From: Nitrosarchaeum koreense MY1
Lineage (GTDB): Archaea > Thermoproteota > Nitrososphaeria > Nitrososphaerales > Nitrosopumilaceae
Reading direction: 5' to 3'
DNA length: 64,000 bases
NCBI RefSeq assembly: GCF_000220175.1
Contig: NZ_AFPU01000001.1
Location: forward strand, 1-64,000
Shown: positions 1-10,173 of the stretch, in pieces
Numbering within the stretch: the first letter of the stretch is position 1
How the letters are laid out: every line of letters starts with the position of its first letter
The notes under the pieces: model-generated
Databases searched by the model: none
What the model was told of the DNA's origin: nothing
The model's input: only the letters and a program-made list of their open reading frames with translations
Made by a program: the position numbers and the translations under genes

Positions 1-2
1 TA

Positions 3-2555
3 GTCAGTCTCTCTACGTCAGAGTCATTGTCACTTGATGACACAGTTACAAAGACAGCTTCAGTATCCCTAGCAGAGTCACTGTCACTTGATGACACAGT
101 AAATGCAACCCGATCTGTATCTGTCTCCCTTGCAGAATCACTGTCACTTGATGACACAGTTACAAAGACAGCATCAGTCTCTCTCTCAGAATCACTGTCA
201 CTACAAGACACAGTAGATGTTGAACAAGCTATATCCTTATCCCTATCTGAATCATTGTCACTACAAGATAAAATCAACAAAAAAATTCCACGTTCATTCA
301 CTGAATTATTAAAATTATCTGACAGTGGAACTTCGTTGAAAAATATACAACCTAATCAAATTCTAATTGAACAACAACAGCCTACTATTACTCTTAACAC
401 CAGTAATTCTGAGCTAGTTATATTATCTAATGATATTATGCTACATTCTATTTCCATAGAAAGAAATATTGAAAACACAAAAATGAATTATACTGCAATT
501 AAAACAGGAAATACTGTTCTTGTGTCTAATAGCTGGACAGCTCAGATTGATCTAGATGATGGTGTATCTGGATCTGATGTGCAAGTAACACTTGCCAACT
601 CTACTACAATTACAGGACCTGCTGGATGGAATGGCTTGCTCTCATTGCCAACAATTACTACCATAACCATACCTGATACCAGTACTGATACATTTGATGA
701 TATCACTGCATTTGAAATTGGATCGTCTTCTGATAGTGTTACATTTAATGAACCTGTCAGAATGAAGTTCTCAAATTCTGGCGGTCAGGGATTTGTAACC
801 TACTTTAAGAAACCTGGTGACAGCAATGTGACATTTATCAATACTGTTTGTAACTCTGATAACCTTGCTTCAGTAAAGGCACAACTTGGTGGAACAGGAG
901 AATGTGCTATTGATAATGGAACTGATATTATCGTCTGGACTACTCATTTTACATCATTTGGTGATGCTCATAAATCAGCAAAATCTAGTTCCTCTGGCAG
1001 TACTGGCGGAACATCCATTGGTTCCTCTGGCGGTGGTAGTCGTGCAAGTGGTAGTGGTACAGGGGCTGCTGGTGGATTTGGTGGAATACTTGGTACTTCA
1101 TTGACAATCAATGAGGTAACTTATGATAAATGCGGTCAACATATTGCAAGAATACTTGTATCAAGTGATGCTGATACTGCACCATCTGTGAGAGTACAAA
1201 CTGCAAAGTCAGGATCCATTGATGCAAAATTATCTGATAATCAACCATATGCAGAATCAAACAAGATAACAAAAATAGACAAGTATCTCTACGAAATTAC
1301 AATTGATTCAGATGAATCATTTTTGATGATAGTAGTTACAGAACAAAAAGGAGAAATCAAAAACACTGTTCAGACAGTGGTCCGTTTGTTAGTCTGTGAA
1401 GGATCTATTGTGATTGCAAAGGTGCCAAAAGATGAGATTGAAGAGACATCCTCTATTGCACCTAGAATATTTGATACCAAATTCCAAATTGATGATGGAA
1501 AGCAATATCGTGCAGATACTGAATCAGAATTCTACTATCTTGATAACCAAGATTTGACTGTCACTGCAATAATTGATAGTAAGATTTCATTACAGAGAGC
1601 TGAACTTAGGATAATTCCAATGACTCAATCTGATAATGAGTATGTTGCAGTTAAAATGAATATAAAGTCCATACCTGTATCAAACTCTACATATCTTGTT
1701 AGTGCAACAATTCCATCACAATTCATTGCAGAACCAGCAATGAAGTACTGGATACATGTATTAGATGAAGATCAAAACACAAATGAATCAAAACAATACA
1801 GCATTGGTGTTAAACCAACAACCATCCCTGATGTTCTAGTTGAGATGGATACACCAACAATTAGACCAACAGGATCTGTTGCAAAACCAGAAATATACAT
1901 TAAAAATGAAAATTCTCCAGCATTTGGTATTGTTTCTCTAGTGGTAGACGGTAAGATAGTCTCAAAGAAATCCCAACTAATTGAAACAGGACAAACTAAA
2001 GTCTCATTTGACTGGACTGTGCCATCATCTGAAGGTTATTCAAGTAATGAATTACAAGGAAGAGTTGATTTGTATGATAAGACAATTATCACAAATCAAG
2101 CACTAGTTCACAGCTATCCAAAGACAATTACAATGTCCGTATATGATATGAAGCCATTAGAAGTATTGGTAAAAGATGACAAAGTCTTGGCAGATCCTGC
2201 ATTGATTTATGCATCTGATTCAGATGAAAATCTTAGATTTAGAGTAATAGATCCTCAAGGACAATGTATTATTGGTGGAACTGATGAATGTCTTGTCAAA
2301 GAAAGCACCAAACAGAGTCGTGGTGGATTACAAAGTATTCCGTATGGAGATCAAATCCTTAGAGTAAAATATAGTGGATCTGATAATGCACTTGAGAGAT
2401 TCTCAATTACATCAATTGATCCAATTACTGATCAATGGACTGTAACATTGGAAACTGATGATGGATTTGTACCACAAGTTCATGCAACAGAAGACACATC
2501 AATTAAGATAAAATACAGATATCACTCTGAAACAATCACCGTGAAATCAAATTAA
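3..2555 (+). CDS. Repeat-bearing cell-surface protein, 5' end outside window
   Basis: The reading frame is open from base 3, so the gene begins upstream; the TTG at 27 is only an internal codon. The visible 850 residues start with five 18-20-residue repeats of the type SLSLDDTV...SVSLAE. A Ser/Thr-rich beta-type region follows, then a Gly/Ser-rich linker at about 972-1089, then a long region rich in beta-strand residues with several Ig-like stretches. No membrane anchor is visible before the stop. Large secreted proteins with this repeat are typical of marine thaumarchaea and are thought to sit at the cell surface. The function is unknown; adhesion or envelope structure is inference. Confidence 0.75.
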   Translation, partial: VSLSTSESLSLDDTVTKTASVSLAESLSLDDTVNATRSVSVSLAESLSLDDTVTKTASVSLSESLSLQDTVDVEQAISLSLSESLSLQDKINKKIPRSFTELLKLSDSGTSLKNIQPNQILIEQQQPTITLNTSNSELVILSNDIMLHSISIERNIENTKMNYTAIKTGNTVLVSNSWTAQIDLDDGVSGSDVQVTLANSTTITGPAGWNGLLSLPTITTITIPDTSTDTFDDITAFEIGSSSDSVTFNEPVRMKFSNSGGQGFVTYFKKPGDSNVTFINTVCNSDNLASVKAQLGGTGECAIDNGTDIIVWTTHFTSFGDAHKSAKSSSSGSTGGTSIGSSGGGSRASGSGTGAAGGFGGILGTSLTINEVTYDKCGQHIARILVSSDADTAPSVRVQTAKSGSIDAKLSDNQPYAESNKITKIDKYLYEITIDSDESFLMIVVTEQKGEIKNTVQTVVRLLVCEGSIVIAKVPKDEIEETSSIAPRIFDTKFQIDDGKQYRADTESEFYYLDNQDLTVTAIIDSKISLQRAELRIIPMTQSDNEYVAVKMNIKSIPVSNSTYLVSATIPSQFIAEPAMKYWIHVLDEDQNTNESKQYSIGVKPTTIPDVLVEMDTPTIRPTGSVAKPEIYIKNENSPAFGIVSLVVDGKIVSKKSQLIETGQTKVSFDWTVPSSEGYSSNELQGRVDLYDKTIITNQALVHSYPKTITMSVYDMKPLEVLVKDDKVLADPALIYASDSDENLRFRVIDPQGQCIIGGTDECLVKESTKQSRGGLQSIPYGDQILRVKYSGSDNALERFSITSIDPITDQWTVTLETDDGFVPQVHATEDTSIKIKYRYHSETITVKSN
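24..305 (+). repeat. Five in-frame tandem repeats in the surface protein
   Basis: Units begin at 24, 78, 138, 192 and 252, each opening with SLSL then D or Q and D. Lengths alternate between 54 and 60 bases (18 and 20 residues), so the frame is kept. Units 1-3 are nearly identical in DNA. Units 4 and 5 replace DD by QD and are more diverged, and the last degrades into ordinary sequence. The array continues to the left edge. Confidence 0.85.
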
Positions 2556-2609
2556 ATCTTAATTCAATTTTGTTATTTTTTAATTAAATAATTTAAAATA
2601 TTTTAAAAA
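2556..2609. terminator. T-rich bidirectional transcription end between convergent genes
   Basis: This gap separates the stops of the surface-protein gene and the convergent glyS. It is almost only A and T, with T-runs on both strands (for example around 2574-2581 and the complement of 2590-2608). Archaeal RNA polymerase terminates at such T-tracts. No hairpin is needed and none is obvious. Confidence 0.35.
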
Positions 2610-4067
2610 TTAAGGATATGCAATTGATTCTGTAATTATTGATTGCAAGTCTGAAATTTTTATTCTACTTTGTTCCATAGAATCTCTTTTACGTATGGTG
2701 ACAGTTTGATCTTCTAGAGTTTGATAATCTACAGTTATTGCAAATGGAGAACCAATCTCATCTAATCTTCTATATCTTCTTCCGATTGCTCCTGAATGAT
2801 CCAAAAATGCATCACATTTTCTTTTAATTTGCAGATAAATATCGTCGGTCTTTTCTTTTAGTCCATCTTTTTTTATCAAGGACAAAACTCCTACATGAAT
2901 AGGTGACAAATATGGTTTTAGAGCTAAAACTATCCTCTCATTTTCTTTATCATCTTTCAGGCTATGCTCTAAAATTGTGTAAAGACTCCTGTCAATTCCC
3001 ATTGAAATCTCAAAGATATGTGGTAATACTTTTTCATCATTGTCCATGACCTCAAATTTTTCATTGCTTTTCTTTGCGTGGCTTGAAAGATCATAATCTG
3101 ATCTATAATTACATGCAACTAATTCAAGCCATCCTATTGTTGTTTCAACTTCAAAGTCAAATGCAACCTCAGCATAGAATGCTTTTTCTTTATCTCCAAG
3201 TTTTCTAAATCTACTTTTTGTTACATCAATGCCAGTTTTCTCATAAAATTCAGTTAATATCCCAAGATAATATGCCACAAACTTGTTAGGTATTACTTTA
3301 GATTCGACAGCTTCTCTGCATGTCATTGATACTGGTTCAGCATCGGTCTGAATTCTAATTATTGTATTTTGAATCTCAGAGAATCTATCCATCTCATCTA
3401 ACTTTTTTGGATTACAAAACACTTCAATTTCTGCCTGATAGAATTCTCTTAAACGAAGTAAACTTTGTCTTGGTGCTATTTCATTTCTAAAACTTTTTCC
3501 TACTTGAGCTATCCCTAATGGCAATTTTCCTCTCATTGTCTTAAAGAGCCTTGGAAAATCAACAAAGATTGATTGACATGTTTCTGGTCTAAGATATGCT
3601 TCCTCTTCTTCAGGTCCAATTCCTACTTTAAACATCATATTGAATTTTCTTGTTTTTTCAAAATCCCCTTTACATTTTGGACATTTGATGTTGTTTTGCA
3701 AAATCGCATTATCAAATTCTATCAAATCTGCACTTTCAGGAATTTCAATTTTTGATATTTCAGAAATAGTTCTATCTGCTCTAAACGTTGATTTACATTT
3801 TATGCATTTTATTATTGGATCTGCAAAGTTTCCCAAATGACCTGACGCCTCAAAAACAGATTTTGACATTATCTGTGAGCCATCAATTTCCATCATTCCA
3901 TCTCTTCTTATCAATTCTCTTCGCCATAATTCAAGAAATTTGTTTTTCAAACTTACGCCAGAAGGACCATATTCCCAAAACCCTGCCTGTGCATCTGCAT
4001 AAATCTCACAACTTGGAAAATAAAATCCACGTTCAAGTGCTAATTTCATGACGTCTTCATAATTCAT
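2610..4067 (-). CDS. glyS: Glycyl-tRNA synthetase
   Basis: This cytosolic enzyme charges tRNA-Gly with glycine. The 485-residue protein is of the single-chain, homodimeric class II type found in archaea and eukaryotes. The N-terminus (LALERGFYFPSCEIY, then GFWEYGPSG) is the family signature. A zinc-ribbon insertion has CIKC near residue 87 and CPKC near 134. Class II motif 2 lies near FRNEIAPRQ, and an anticodon-binding domain covers the last 110 residues (HVGVLSL onward). The gene follows nfo on the same strand after about 31 bases, so the two are probably cotranscribed. The ATG start at 4067 gives the expected N-terminus. A tRNA-Gly gene lies about 7.7 kb away. Confidence 0.96.
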   Translation of the reverse strand: MNYEDVMKLALERGFYFPSCEIYADAQAGFWEYGPSGVSLKNKFLELWRRELIRRDGMMEIDGSQIMSKSVFEASGHLGNFADPIIKCIKCKSTFRADRTISEISKIEIPESADLIEFDNAILQNNIKCPKCKGDFEKTRKFNMMFKVGIGPEEEEAYLRPETCQSIFVDFPRLFKTMRGKLPLGIAQVGKSFRNEIAPRQSLLRLREFYQAEIEVFCNPKKLDEMDRFSEIQNTIIRIQTDAEPVSMTCREAVESKVIPNKFVAYYLGILTEFYEKTGIDVTKSRFRKLGDKEKAFYAEVAFDFEVETTIGWLELVACNYRSDYDLSSHAKKSNEKFEVMDNDEKVLPHIFEISMGIDRSLYTILEHSLKDDKENERIVLALKPYLSPIHVGVLSLIKKDGLKEKTDDIYLQIKRKCDAFLDHSGAIGRRYRRLDEIGSPFAITVDYQTLEDQTVTIRKRDSMEQSRIKISDLQSIITESIAYP

Positions 4068-4098
4068 TGTATCATATCACCAATAACTGAATAAATTT

Positions 4099-4938
4099 CT
4101 ACGCCAACTCCTTGACCTTTCTTATATTTTCAAAATCATCTCTTATATCATCAATAGGAGTTTCCAAAATTATTGGAATTTTTTTCTTGTTGGCAGTTTT
4201 TATTACTTCGGCTAATCCTTTCTCTCCAATATTTCCCAATCCTATGTGATAATGTCTATCAAGATTGCAGCCAATCTCACCTTTGGCGTCATTAAGGTGT
4301 AGAATCTTCAAATTCTCAAATCCTATTATGTCATCAAATTTCTTTAACGTTTCTTTGACTGATTTTTCTGTTCTTAGATCATATCCCGAAACAAACGCAT
4401 GACATGTATCCAAACAAACACCAAACTTTTTTGATGGCTTTAATTGATTAAATATCTCTGCTAATTGTTCAAAGTTTGCACCAACAGAATTTTTTTGCCC
4501 TGCGGTGTTCTCAAGTAAAACCATCACATCATTTTTTGTTTGTCCTGCTTTGTTTAATCCCTTGACAAGTTGCTTTATTCCAGCTTCTTCTCCTGTTCCT
4601 AGATGACTGCCTAGATGTGTAACTAAATATGGAATACCAAGTTTTTCACATCTCTCAATTTCATTAATTAGTGTATTTACAGATTTTTCAAAACCGTCTA
4701 CTTTTGGCGTAGATAAATTTGGTAAATATGGCATATGAGCACATGTTGCAAATCTATCTATCTTACTTGATTTTAGTTTCTCTTTGAAATTAATAATGTC
4801 ATCGTTTGAAAGATCTTTTGCATGCCATCCTCTAGGATTTCTAGTAAATATTTGAAAAGCAGAACATTCTCTCTCTACTGCATTATCTACTGCTTTGTCA
4901 ATTGATCCAGATATTGAAACATGACATCCGATCTGCAT
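4099..4938 (-). CDS. nfo: Endonuclease IV (AP endonuclease)
   Basis: This is a zinc-dependent TIM-barrel DNA repair enzyme that cuts 5' to abasic sites. The sequence shows MQIGCHVSISGS at the start, FTRNPRGW, a metal-ligand His in VTHLGSHLG, a conserved Glu in LLENTAGQ, and CLDTCHAF and HLNDAKGEIG near the C-terminus, all family hallmarks. An in-frame extension to a TTG at 4986 exists. However, a TTTAAA box at 4964-4969 would lie inside it and is correctly spaced (about 28 bases) for a leaderless start at the ATG at 4938, so that ATG is preferred. Another ATG lies at 4947. The gene precedes glyS and is divergent from priL. Confidence 0.94.
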   Translation of the reverse strand: MQIGCHVSISGSIDKAVDNAVERECSAFQIFTRNPRGWHAKDLSNDDIINFKEKLKSSKIDRFATCAHMPYLPNLSTPKVDGFEKSVNTLINEIERCEKLGIPYLVTHLGSHLGTGEEAGIKQLVKGLNKAGQTKNDVMVLLENTAGQKNSVGANFEQLAEIFNQLKPSKKFGVCLDTCHAFVSGYDLRTEKSVKETLKKFDDIIGFENLKILHLNDAKGEIGCNLDRHYHIGLGNIGEKGLAEVIKTANKKKIPIILETPIDDIRDDFENIRKVKELA

Positions 4939-4960
4939 CACTAACATTTTTCTTAAAACA

Positions 4961-5003
4961 TAATTTAAACCACCGTTCAAATTCAAAAATCAGATTTTTA
5001 AGT
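4961..5003. promoter_or_regulatory. Divergent promoter of nfo and priL
   Basis: The plus-strand TTTTTAAG at 4995-5002 lies about 26 bases before the priL ATG at 5024. The minus-strand GTTTAAAT at 4963-4970 lies about 28 bases before the nfo ATG at 4938. Both spacings are those of archaeal box A to transcription start, so both mRNAs are probably leaderless. Confidence 0.5.
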
Positions 5004-5023
5004 AAACTCGGTAAATTACTTTT

Positions 5024-6052
5024 ATGCTTGAACTTGGAGCTGATGAATATGCCAAATATCCATTTATGGCTGATGCCGGTCAATATCTAAAGGACAAAGG
5101 TTTTCCTCTAGTTAAATTTGGAACAGATCCTGATCTAAAGCCCTCTGTTGAAAAAGCATTTCATAGGCTTAAAGTTTCTACTGAGGGAGGAATCTACAAA
5201 TCTGAACTTATTGATGGACAAGCATCAAAATCATATGTTCTTGAGATTGAAGTTTTTTCATTTCTTTTAGCTATAGTTTTGATTAAATTAACTGGTATGC
5301 ATACTCTAACCAAAAGATTTGCATTAGCAGAAGCTAGACGAGCAGAACAGCATCTTGAAAAAGATCTAGGAAAAGCTTCTGAAAAATCTAAAATTGATTT
5401 AGCAATAAAAATAATTCATGATTTATTTGGTATTGAAATAATAAAACGAGATGATTTCTTTGAAATACCAGTAGCTGATTATCTAAAACACTCTACAAGT
5501 TTCCATGAGCGAGAATGGAAATTAATCAATAGATATGTCAAGGATGGCAAAGTGTTACTTACTCCAGAAAAAACAGTTAGATTGATTCGAAAAGAACTAG
5601 GAACCTATATTGGCTCTAAAATTAACAATGCTCCAACACCTCCCATGATTCCTGGATTTGAAAATATGGTAAATGAATTAATTTCAATTTGTAAAAAACT
5701 TACTCCTTCTTACACTACTATTACTGGAGAATATCCACCATGCATAAAACATGCAATTGAAGTTCTTGAAAAAGGAGAAAATCTACCTCACTCTGGTAGA
5801 TTTATGCTTGCTACGTTTCTTTTATCAAAAGGACAATCAGTTGAAGAAATTGCACCGCTATTCAAAAACGCACCGGATTATAATCAAAGAATAACTCTTT
5901 ATCAATTAAATCATCTTGCTGGAACTTCAGGAAGTGGAACTCATTATTCTTGTCCTTCATGTGAAAAACTTAAAACACAAAATTTATGTTTTGCAATACC
6001 AGAATGTGATAATATCATAAACCCAATTCAATTTGGAAAAAAGAGAATCTGA
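5024..6052 (+). CDS. priL: DNA primase large subunit PriL
   Basis: This is the non-catalytic subunit of archaeal/eukaryotic primase, which modulates RNA primer synthesis by PriS at replication forks. The N-terminus YAKYPFMADAGQYL is the family signature. The C-terminal domain holds the iron-sulfur cluster cysteines: EYPPC near residue 246, then CPSC near 309-312 and further Cys at about 319 and 325 (FAIPEC). The length of 342 residues is normal. The stop overlaps the priS start by one base (TGATG), so translation of the two subunits is coupled. A box A about 26 bases before the ATG suggests a leaderless transcript. Confidence 0.93.
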   Translation: MLELGADEYAKYPFMADAGQYLKDKGFPLVKFGTDPDLKPSVEKAFHRLKVSTEGGIYKSELIDGQASKSYVLEIEVFSFLLAIVLIKLTGMHTLTKRFALAEARRAEQHLEKDLGKASEKSKIDLAIKIIHDLFGIEIIKRDDFFEIPVADYLKHSTSFHEREWKLINRYVKDGKVLLTPEKTVRLIRKELGTYIGSKINNAPTPPMIPGFENMVNELISICKKLTPSYTTITGEYPPCIKHAIEVLEKGENLPHSGRFMLATFLLSKGQSVEEIAPLFKNAPDYNQRITLYQLNHLAGTSGSGTHYSCPSCEKLKTQNLCFAIPECDNIINPIQFGKKRI

Positions 6053-7173
6053 TGCAAGAAAATGACATAAAATTTCTAGAGGATACTTTTAAAAAATATT
6101 ATTTTGATCATTTTGATCTAATTCGTGTTCCAAACAGAACCTCAGAGAGAGAATTTGGATTCCAAAAATTTAATTCTGGTATGACTAGACATATTTCAAT
6201 CAAAGATGATAAAGAATTACATCTACTGTTGATGAAAAATATTCCGTCTGATGTATATTGTTCTAATGCATGTTATTCATTTCCCAATTTACCTATGAAT
6301 GAAAAAGACTGGAAAGAAGCCGATCTAATTTTTGATATTGATGCTAAAGATATTAATCTAGAATGCAGAAAAAATCATACAATTTCTAAATGTAATGAGT
6401 GCAATGAAATATCTACTAATATGAATAGTTGTAGTAAATGTAATTCTATAAAACTAGAGAAAAAATCTCTTCCTTGTAAAAATTGTATAAATGCTTCAAA
6501 AAATGAAGTATTAAAACTATCAAATATTCTTATTGAAGATTTTAGTATTCCCCAAAATGATATTCATGTGTATTTTTCTGGTAATGAAGGATTTCATGTG
6601 TATGTGTATAATTCACAATTTCAACAATTAGGTTCTAAAGAAAGATCAGAATTAACTGATTACATAATGTTTCATGGAGCAATTCCAGAAACATTTGGAA
6701 TGAAAAAAATTAAGCCAAATCGTTTAACATTTCCGGATTTTGATGAAAAGGGATGGAGAGGAAGATTTTCTAAAGAAGTGTATGGTGCAAAATCAAAGCG
6801 TTCAAAAATAATCACTGAATTAATTGCAAATGGGTATTCTTCTTTTCAAAAAACTTTGGATGATCTTTCTGATAAAATTGGTGCTAAAATAGATCCTAAT
6901 GTTACAATGGATATTCATAGAATTTTCAGACTTCCTGGTTCATTAAATAGTAAAAGTGGTCTAACCAAAGTTTTCTGTACTGATCTTACAAAATTTGATC
7001 CATATCTTGAAGCCTCGTTTCTCAATGAAAAATTAGTTGAAGTAATAGCTAACTGTCCGATTAGATTTAATCTAAAAAACACAAAGTTTGGTCCATATTT
7101 TAATGAAAAAGTATCTGTTCCGACATTTGCTGCAGTATATATGATTTGCAAAAAACTAGCAACAATCTCTTAG
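6052..7173 (+). CDS. priS: DNA primase catalytic subunit PriS
   Basis: This subunit polymerises primers for DNA replication. The catalytic metal-binding motif DLIFDIDAKD is near residue 95, the conserved FSGNEGFHVYV is near 180, and DPNVTMDIHRIFRLPGSL, with its conserved His-Arg, is near 290. Between them is a zinc-binding knob with Cys at CRKN, CNEC, CSKC and CKNC, about residues 105-145. This knob is longer than in many archaea and carries an extra Cys pair. The length of 373 residues is typical. The gene forms a tight operon with priL. Confidence 0.95.
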   Translation: MQENDIKFLEDTFKKYYFDHFDLIRVPNRTSEREFGFQKFNSGMTRHISIKDDKELHLLLMKNIPSDVYCSNACYSFPNLPMNEKDWKEADLIFDIDAKDINLECRKNHTISKCNECNEISTNMNSCSKCNSIKLEKKSLPCKNCINASKNEVLKLSNILIEDFSIPQNDIHVYFSGNEGFHVYVYNSQFQQLGSKERSELTDYIMFHGAIPETFGMKKIKPNRLTFPDFDEKGWRGRFSKEVYGAKSKRSKIITELIANGYSSFQKTLDDLSDKIGAKIDPNVTMDIHRIFRLPGSLNSKSGLTKVFCTDLTKFDPYLEASFLNEKLVEVIANCPIRFNLKNTKFGPYFNEKVSVPTFAAVYMICKKLATIS

Positions 7174-7255
7174 AATAAACCTCGTAACTGAGAAATTCTT
7201 GATTAAATTCTGAAATTTACTGGTAAGACATTAATTTACCAAGCCGCAAGTAACG

Positions 7256-10111
7256 TTGATTTTGTATAGCGCCTCCACTGATAAGCAAGTTCCGCCTCCT
7301 GACGCAGGTAAACTTGTCCGATTAATTATAGTTGCAATAATTGCAATTGTAATAATTGCAGTTGCTGGAAATCAGGCAGTAATTTTGTCAATGAATTTTA
7401 CTGAATTTGGGGATCAGTTTTCCAAACCATTGTATTATTCCCTTGTATCAACCATTATTCTTTCAGCTATTGCTCTGGTACGAGTAAACATCATTGGTAG
7501 ATCATCTATCTTTTGGTATGGACTTCACACAGCAATTGGCTTTATAGGAAAAGGTACTCAGCAACCACTCTCAAATAATATTACAAGCTTTAAAGCCTAC
7601 AATCTTAGCCCATTACAATTTGTAATTTGGCAGATTACCAAGATTTTGCTTTTCGGAGCATTTTTTGTCAATATTATGTTTGGATTTGCAGCTGTATCTT
7701 TTATTGATGGGAATAATCTTGGTATTGAAAATATAACTAATATCTTCTCTTTACCATTCGTTACACCAACTGACGGTAGTTATTCAGTTGAACAAGTTGT
7801 TCCAATGATTCCATCTCTTGTGCTTCTCTTACCTCCAATTCTTGCAGCAATTGGTCTTCGATTGGTTTTGTATGTTGGTGTTCATAAAATTATTAATGTC
7901 ATTACGTCGTATCTTCAAGATTCACAAAGCGGAAAACCAAGATATCTCAATTATGTTTCAACAGTAGAAACTATAATTGGCGTGGGAATAGTTTGGTTAG
8001 GATTCAATCTCTTTTTCACTGATCAAATTGATTACAATACTAGATATGTGATTGGTGGAACACTTGTAATTGGTTTTGCTCTTTTAGCATTTGCACTTGT
8101 AGATAGAATTCGGGCTCGTGTTCTTACTCATATGTTTAAGAGAGATGTTTATATTAGAATTTTAACAATTCTTGCAATTGCAGTAATTGTTGGGGGACTA
8201 GTCTCTGTTAACAATAGTATTGCTGATGCAAAAAAAATTGAATATTTGGGACCATACACTGCTCAACAAATTAGTCTCAATAGACACATTGGCCAACTAG
8301 ATGACATCAAAGAAAACACTCACGATGTAAAATTACAATCTGTATCACCAAATAATATCAAAAATTATGTTAATCAAAATAAAGATGTGCTTAATGTTGT
8401 TAGAGTATGGGACTGGGAAGCAGCTTTTGCTAAACTAAAACCAGAAATTGGATTAATCCCTTACGTGGATTTTGAGGATAATGATATTCTTCGCTTTAAT
8501 GGTACATTATACTGGACTGCTTCTATGAAACCAGTCTTGCCATCTTCAGTAAGTCTTGCAAACACATGGTATAACGAGCATCTCGTATACACTCACGTTC
8601 CAAATGGATTCCTAACGCTTGAGGCTACAACTGGTCAAATTATAGACAGTAGTAAATTTTTCAAACAACGAGAAATCTATTACGGCGAAGGTGGTCTCTT
8701 TTCTACAACATGGTCTGCATATCCAAACTCTAGAACCACTAGTGCCGAACTTGGAGGTGTATCTTATAATGGTGCAGGAGGATTAGATGTATCTCCACCA
8801 CTTAGCTGGACTTTTGAGCCAAACTTTTTACTTTCATTTCCTGCCGAATCTGTACATGTAATGCGATACAAAGATGTTCATGATAGAATGAAAACTTTGT
8901 ATCCATATTTTCTGTATGATCTTTTTGGTAAAGAACTAGATTCTATTCCAGTAACTGATGGCACAAATTCCTATTGGCTAATTCCTTTGATAGTTGGATT
9001 TGATACTCATGATGTACCATGGTCTGTCGGAAATCCATATTTGAGATTAGTAGGGTTTGCTTTAGTAGATACTTATGATGGTGATATTCAATTAATGAAA
9101 ACAGGTGATGATTTCTTTACCGATATGTTTGTTAGTCAATACTCTGACAAGTTCACACCAATACCTACTTGGCTTGAGGAACAAATACGATATCCAGTTG
9201 AACTCTTTAATTGGAAAGCAGAGATGTATAACATTTATCATGTAAATGATGTTGAAACATTTATTCAAGCAAATGAATTTTACGAAGTTCCTCAAGGACT
9301 AGAAGCATATTATGTTGAAGCAAAACCTCCAGGTTTTGATAAAACAGAATTCATTGGTTTACTTTCATTAGAACTTAGAGGTTCTCAAGGAAGAAATCTT
9401 GCAGGATACATGATAGTTGAAAACGATCTTAATCATTTAGGAGATTTACAATTCTATGAAGTTCCATTAAATTCTACTACTAAGTTGATTGGTCCTACTG
9501 CAGTTAGAGAAGCATTAGATAAAGATCCTACATTTGCAGAACTAAAGACTCTTTTACGAAATCCTAGAATTGGAGATAATATTCTATATAGAGTTGGTCA
9601 ACATGATGTTTACTTTATACCTGTATACACTGCAGGTTCTGGTGGAGTTGTTGCACAACTTGGTACTATTGCAGCAGTAGGCGCAGCCTTTACTGGTGAA
9701 TATTATGTTGGTTTGGGAGATACTCAAGAAAAAGCCTTTGAAGCATATTTGAAAAAGGTATCTGGCGTAGCTGGTTCCTCAACTTCAGTTAATGTTGATT
9801 ATATTGAATTAGGAAAAGCAGATAGAATCAATATTATAAAATCGTCATTTACAGATAATAAAATTGAGATTTCTGAACCAACATCAATTCAGATTCCATT
9901 ATCGTTTAAAGAGGGAGAAATATTCTTCTTTACTGAAAATGATCGTCTTGATACACAAGATTTCTTGAAAAAATTCATAGATAATTTTGTAAAACCAAGA
10001 ACCGATAGAGTATTCATGTGGCAAGAAAACAGTAATCTCAATATTGGAACAATAATAGTAAAAGACAATATTCCTGAAATGCATTATATTTCAATTGAAA
10101 TTGGAAATTAA
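7256..10111 (+). CDS. UPF0182 family large membrane protein
   Basis: The 951-residue protein has about seven hydrophobic segments in the first 330 residues (first at about 22-45, then 57-72, 120-150, 180-200, 240-290 and 300-320). A roughly 600-residue extracytoplasmic region follows, with aromatic blocks such as YYGEGGLFSTTWSAYPN and PPLSWTFEPNFLLSFP typical of UPF0182 (COG1615). The family is found in actinobacteria, cyanobacteria and archaea and has no established biochemical function. The start is uncertain: TTG at 7256 or TTG at 7262. A weak AT-rich box at 7230-7238 fits the second a little better. Confidence 0.85.
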   Translation: MILYSASTDKQVPPPDAGKLVRLIIVAIIAIVIIAVAGNQAVILSMNFTEFGDQFSKPLYYSLVSTIILSAIALVRVNIIGRSSIFWYGLHTAIGFIGKGTQQPLSNNITSFKAYNLSPLQFVIWQITKILLFGAFFVNIMFGFAAVSFIDGNNLGIENITNIFSLPFVTPTDGSYSVEQVVPMIPSLVLLLPPILAAIGLRLVLYVGVHKIINVITSYLQDSQSGKPRYLNYVSTVETIIGVGIVWLGFNLFFTDQIDYNTRYVIGGTLVIGFALLAFALVDRIRARVLTHMFKRDVYIRILTILAIAVIVGGLVSVNNSIADAKKIEYLGPYTAQQISLNRHIGQLDDIKENTHDVKLQSVSPNNIKNYVNQNKDVLNVVRVWDWEAAFAKLKPEIGLIPYVDFEDNDILRFNGTLYWTASMKPVLPSSVSLANTWYNEHLVYTHVPNGFLTLEATTGQIIDSSKFFKQREIYYGEGGLFSTTWSAYPNSRTTSAELGGVSYNGAGGLDVSPPLSWTFEPNFLLSFPAESVHVMRYKDVHDRMKTLYPYFLYDLFGKELDSIPVTDGTNSYWLIPLIVGFDTHDVPWSVGNPYLRLVGFALVDTYDGDIQLMKTGDDFFTDMFVSQYSDKFTPIPTWLEEQIRYPVELFNWKAEMYNIYHVNDVETFIQANEFYEVPQGLEAYYVEAKPPGFDKTEFIGLLSLELRGSQGRNLAGYMIVENDLNHLGDLQFYEVPLNSTTKLIGPTAVREALDKDPTFAELKTLLRNPRIGDNILYRVGQHDVYFIPVYTAGSGGVVAQLGTIAAVGAAFTGEYYVGLGDTQEKAFEAYLKKVSGVAGSSTSVNVDYIELGKADRINIIKSSFTDNKIEISEPTSIQIPLSFKEGEIFFFTENDRLDTQDFLKKFIDNFVKPRTDRVFMWQENSNLNIGTIIVKDNIPEMHYISIEIGN

Positions 10112-10173
10112 CTTTTAAATTATGCTTAAAATATTTTAGAACGTTAAATTACCTGCATCTTTTCTATCAACTA

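Noticed and set aside
24-305. CRISPR-like repeats at the left edge
   Set aside because: The repeats are in frame, have no unique spacers of constant length, and encode a regular peptide motif of a surface protein.
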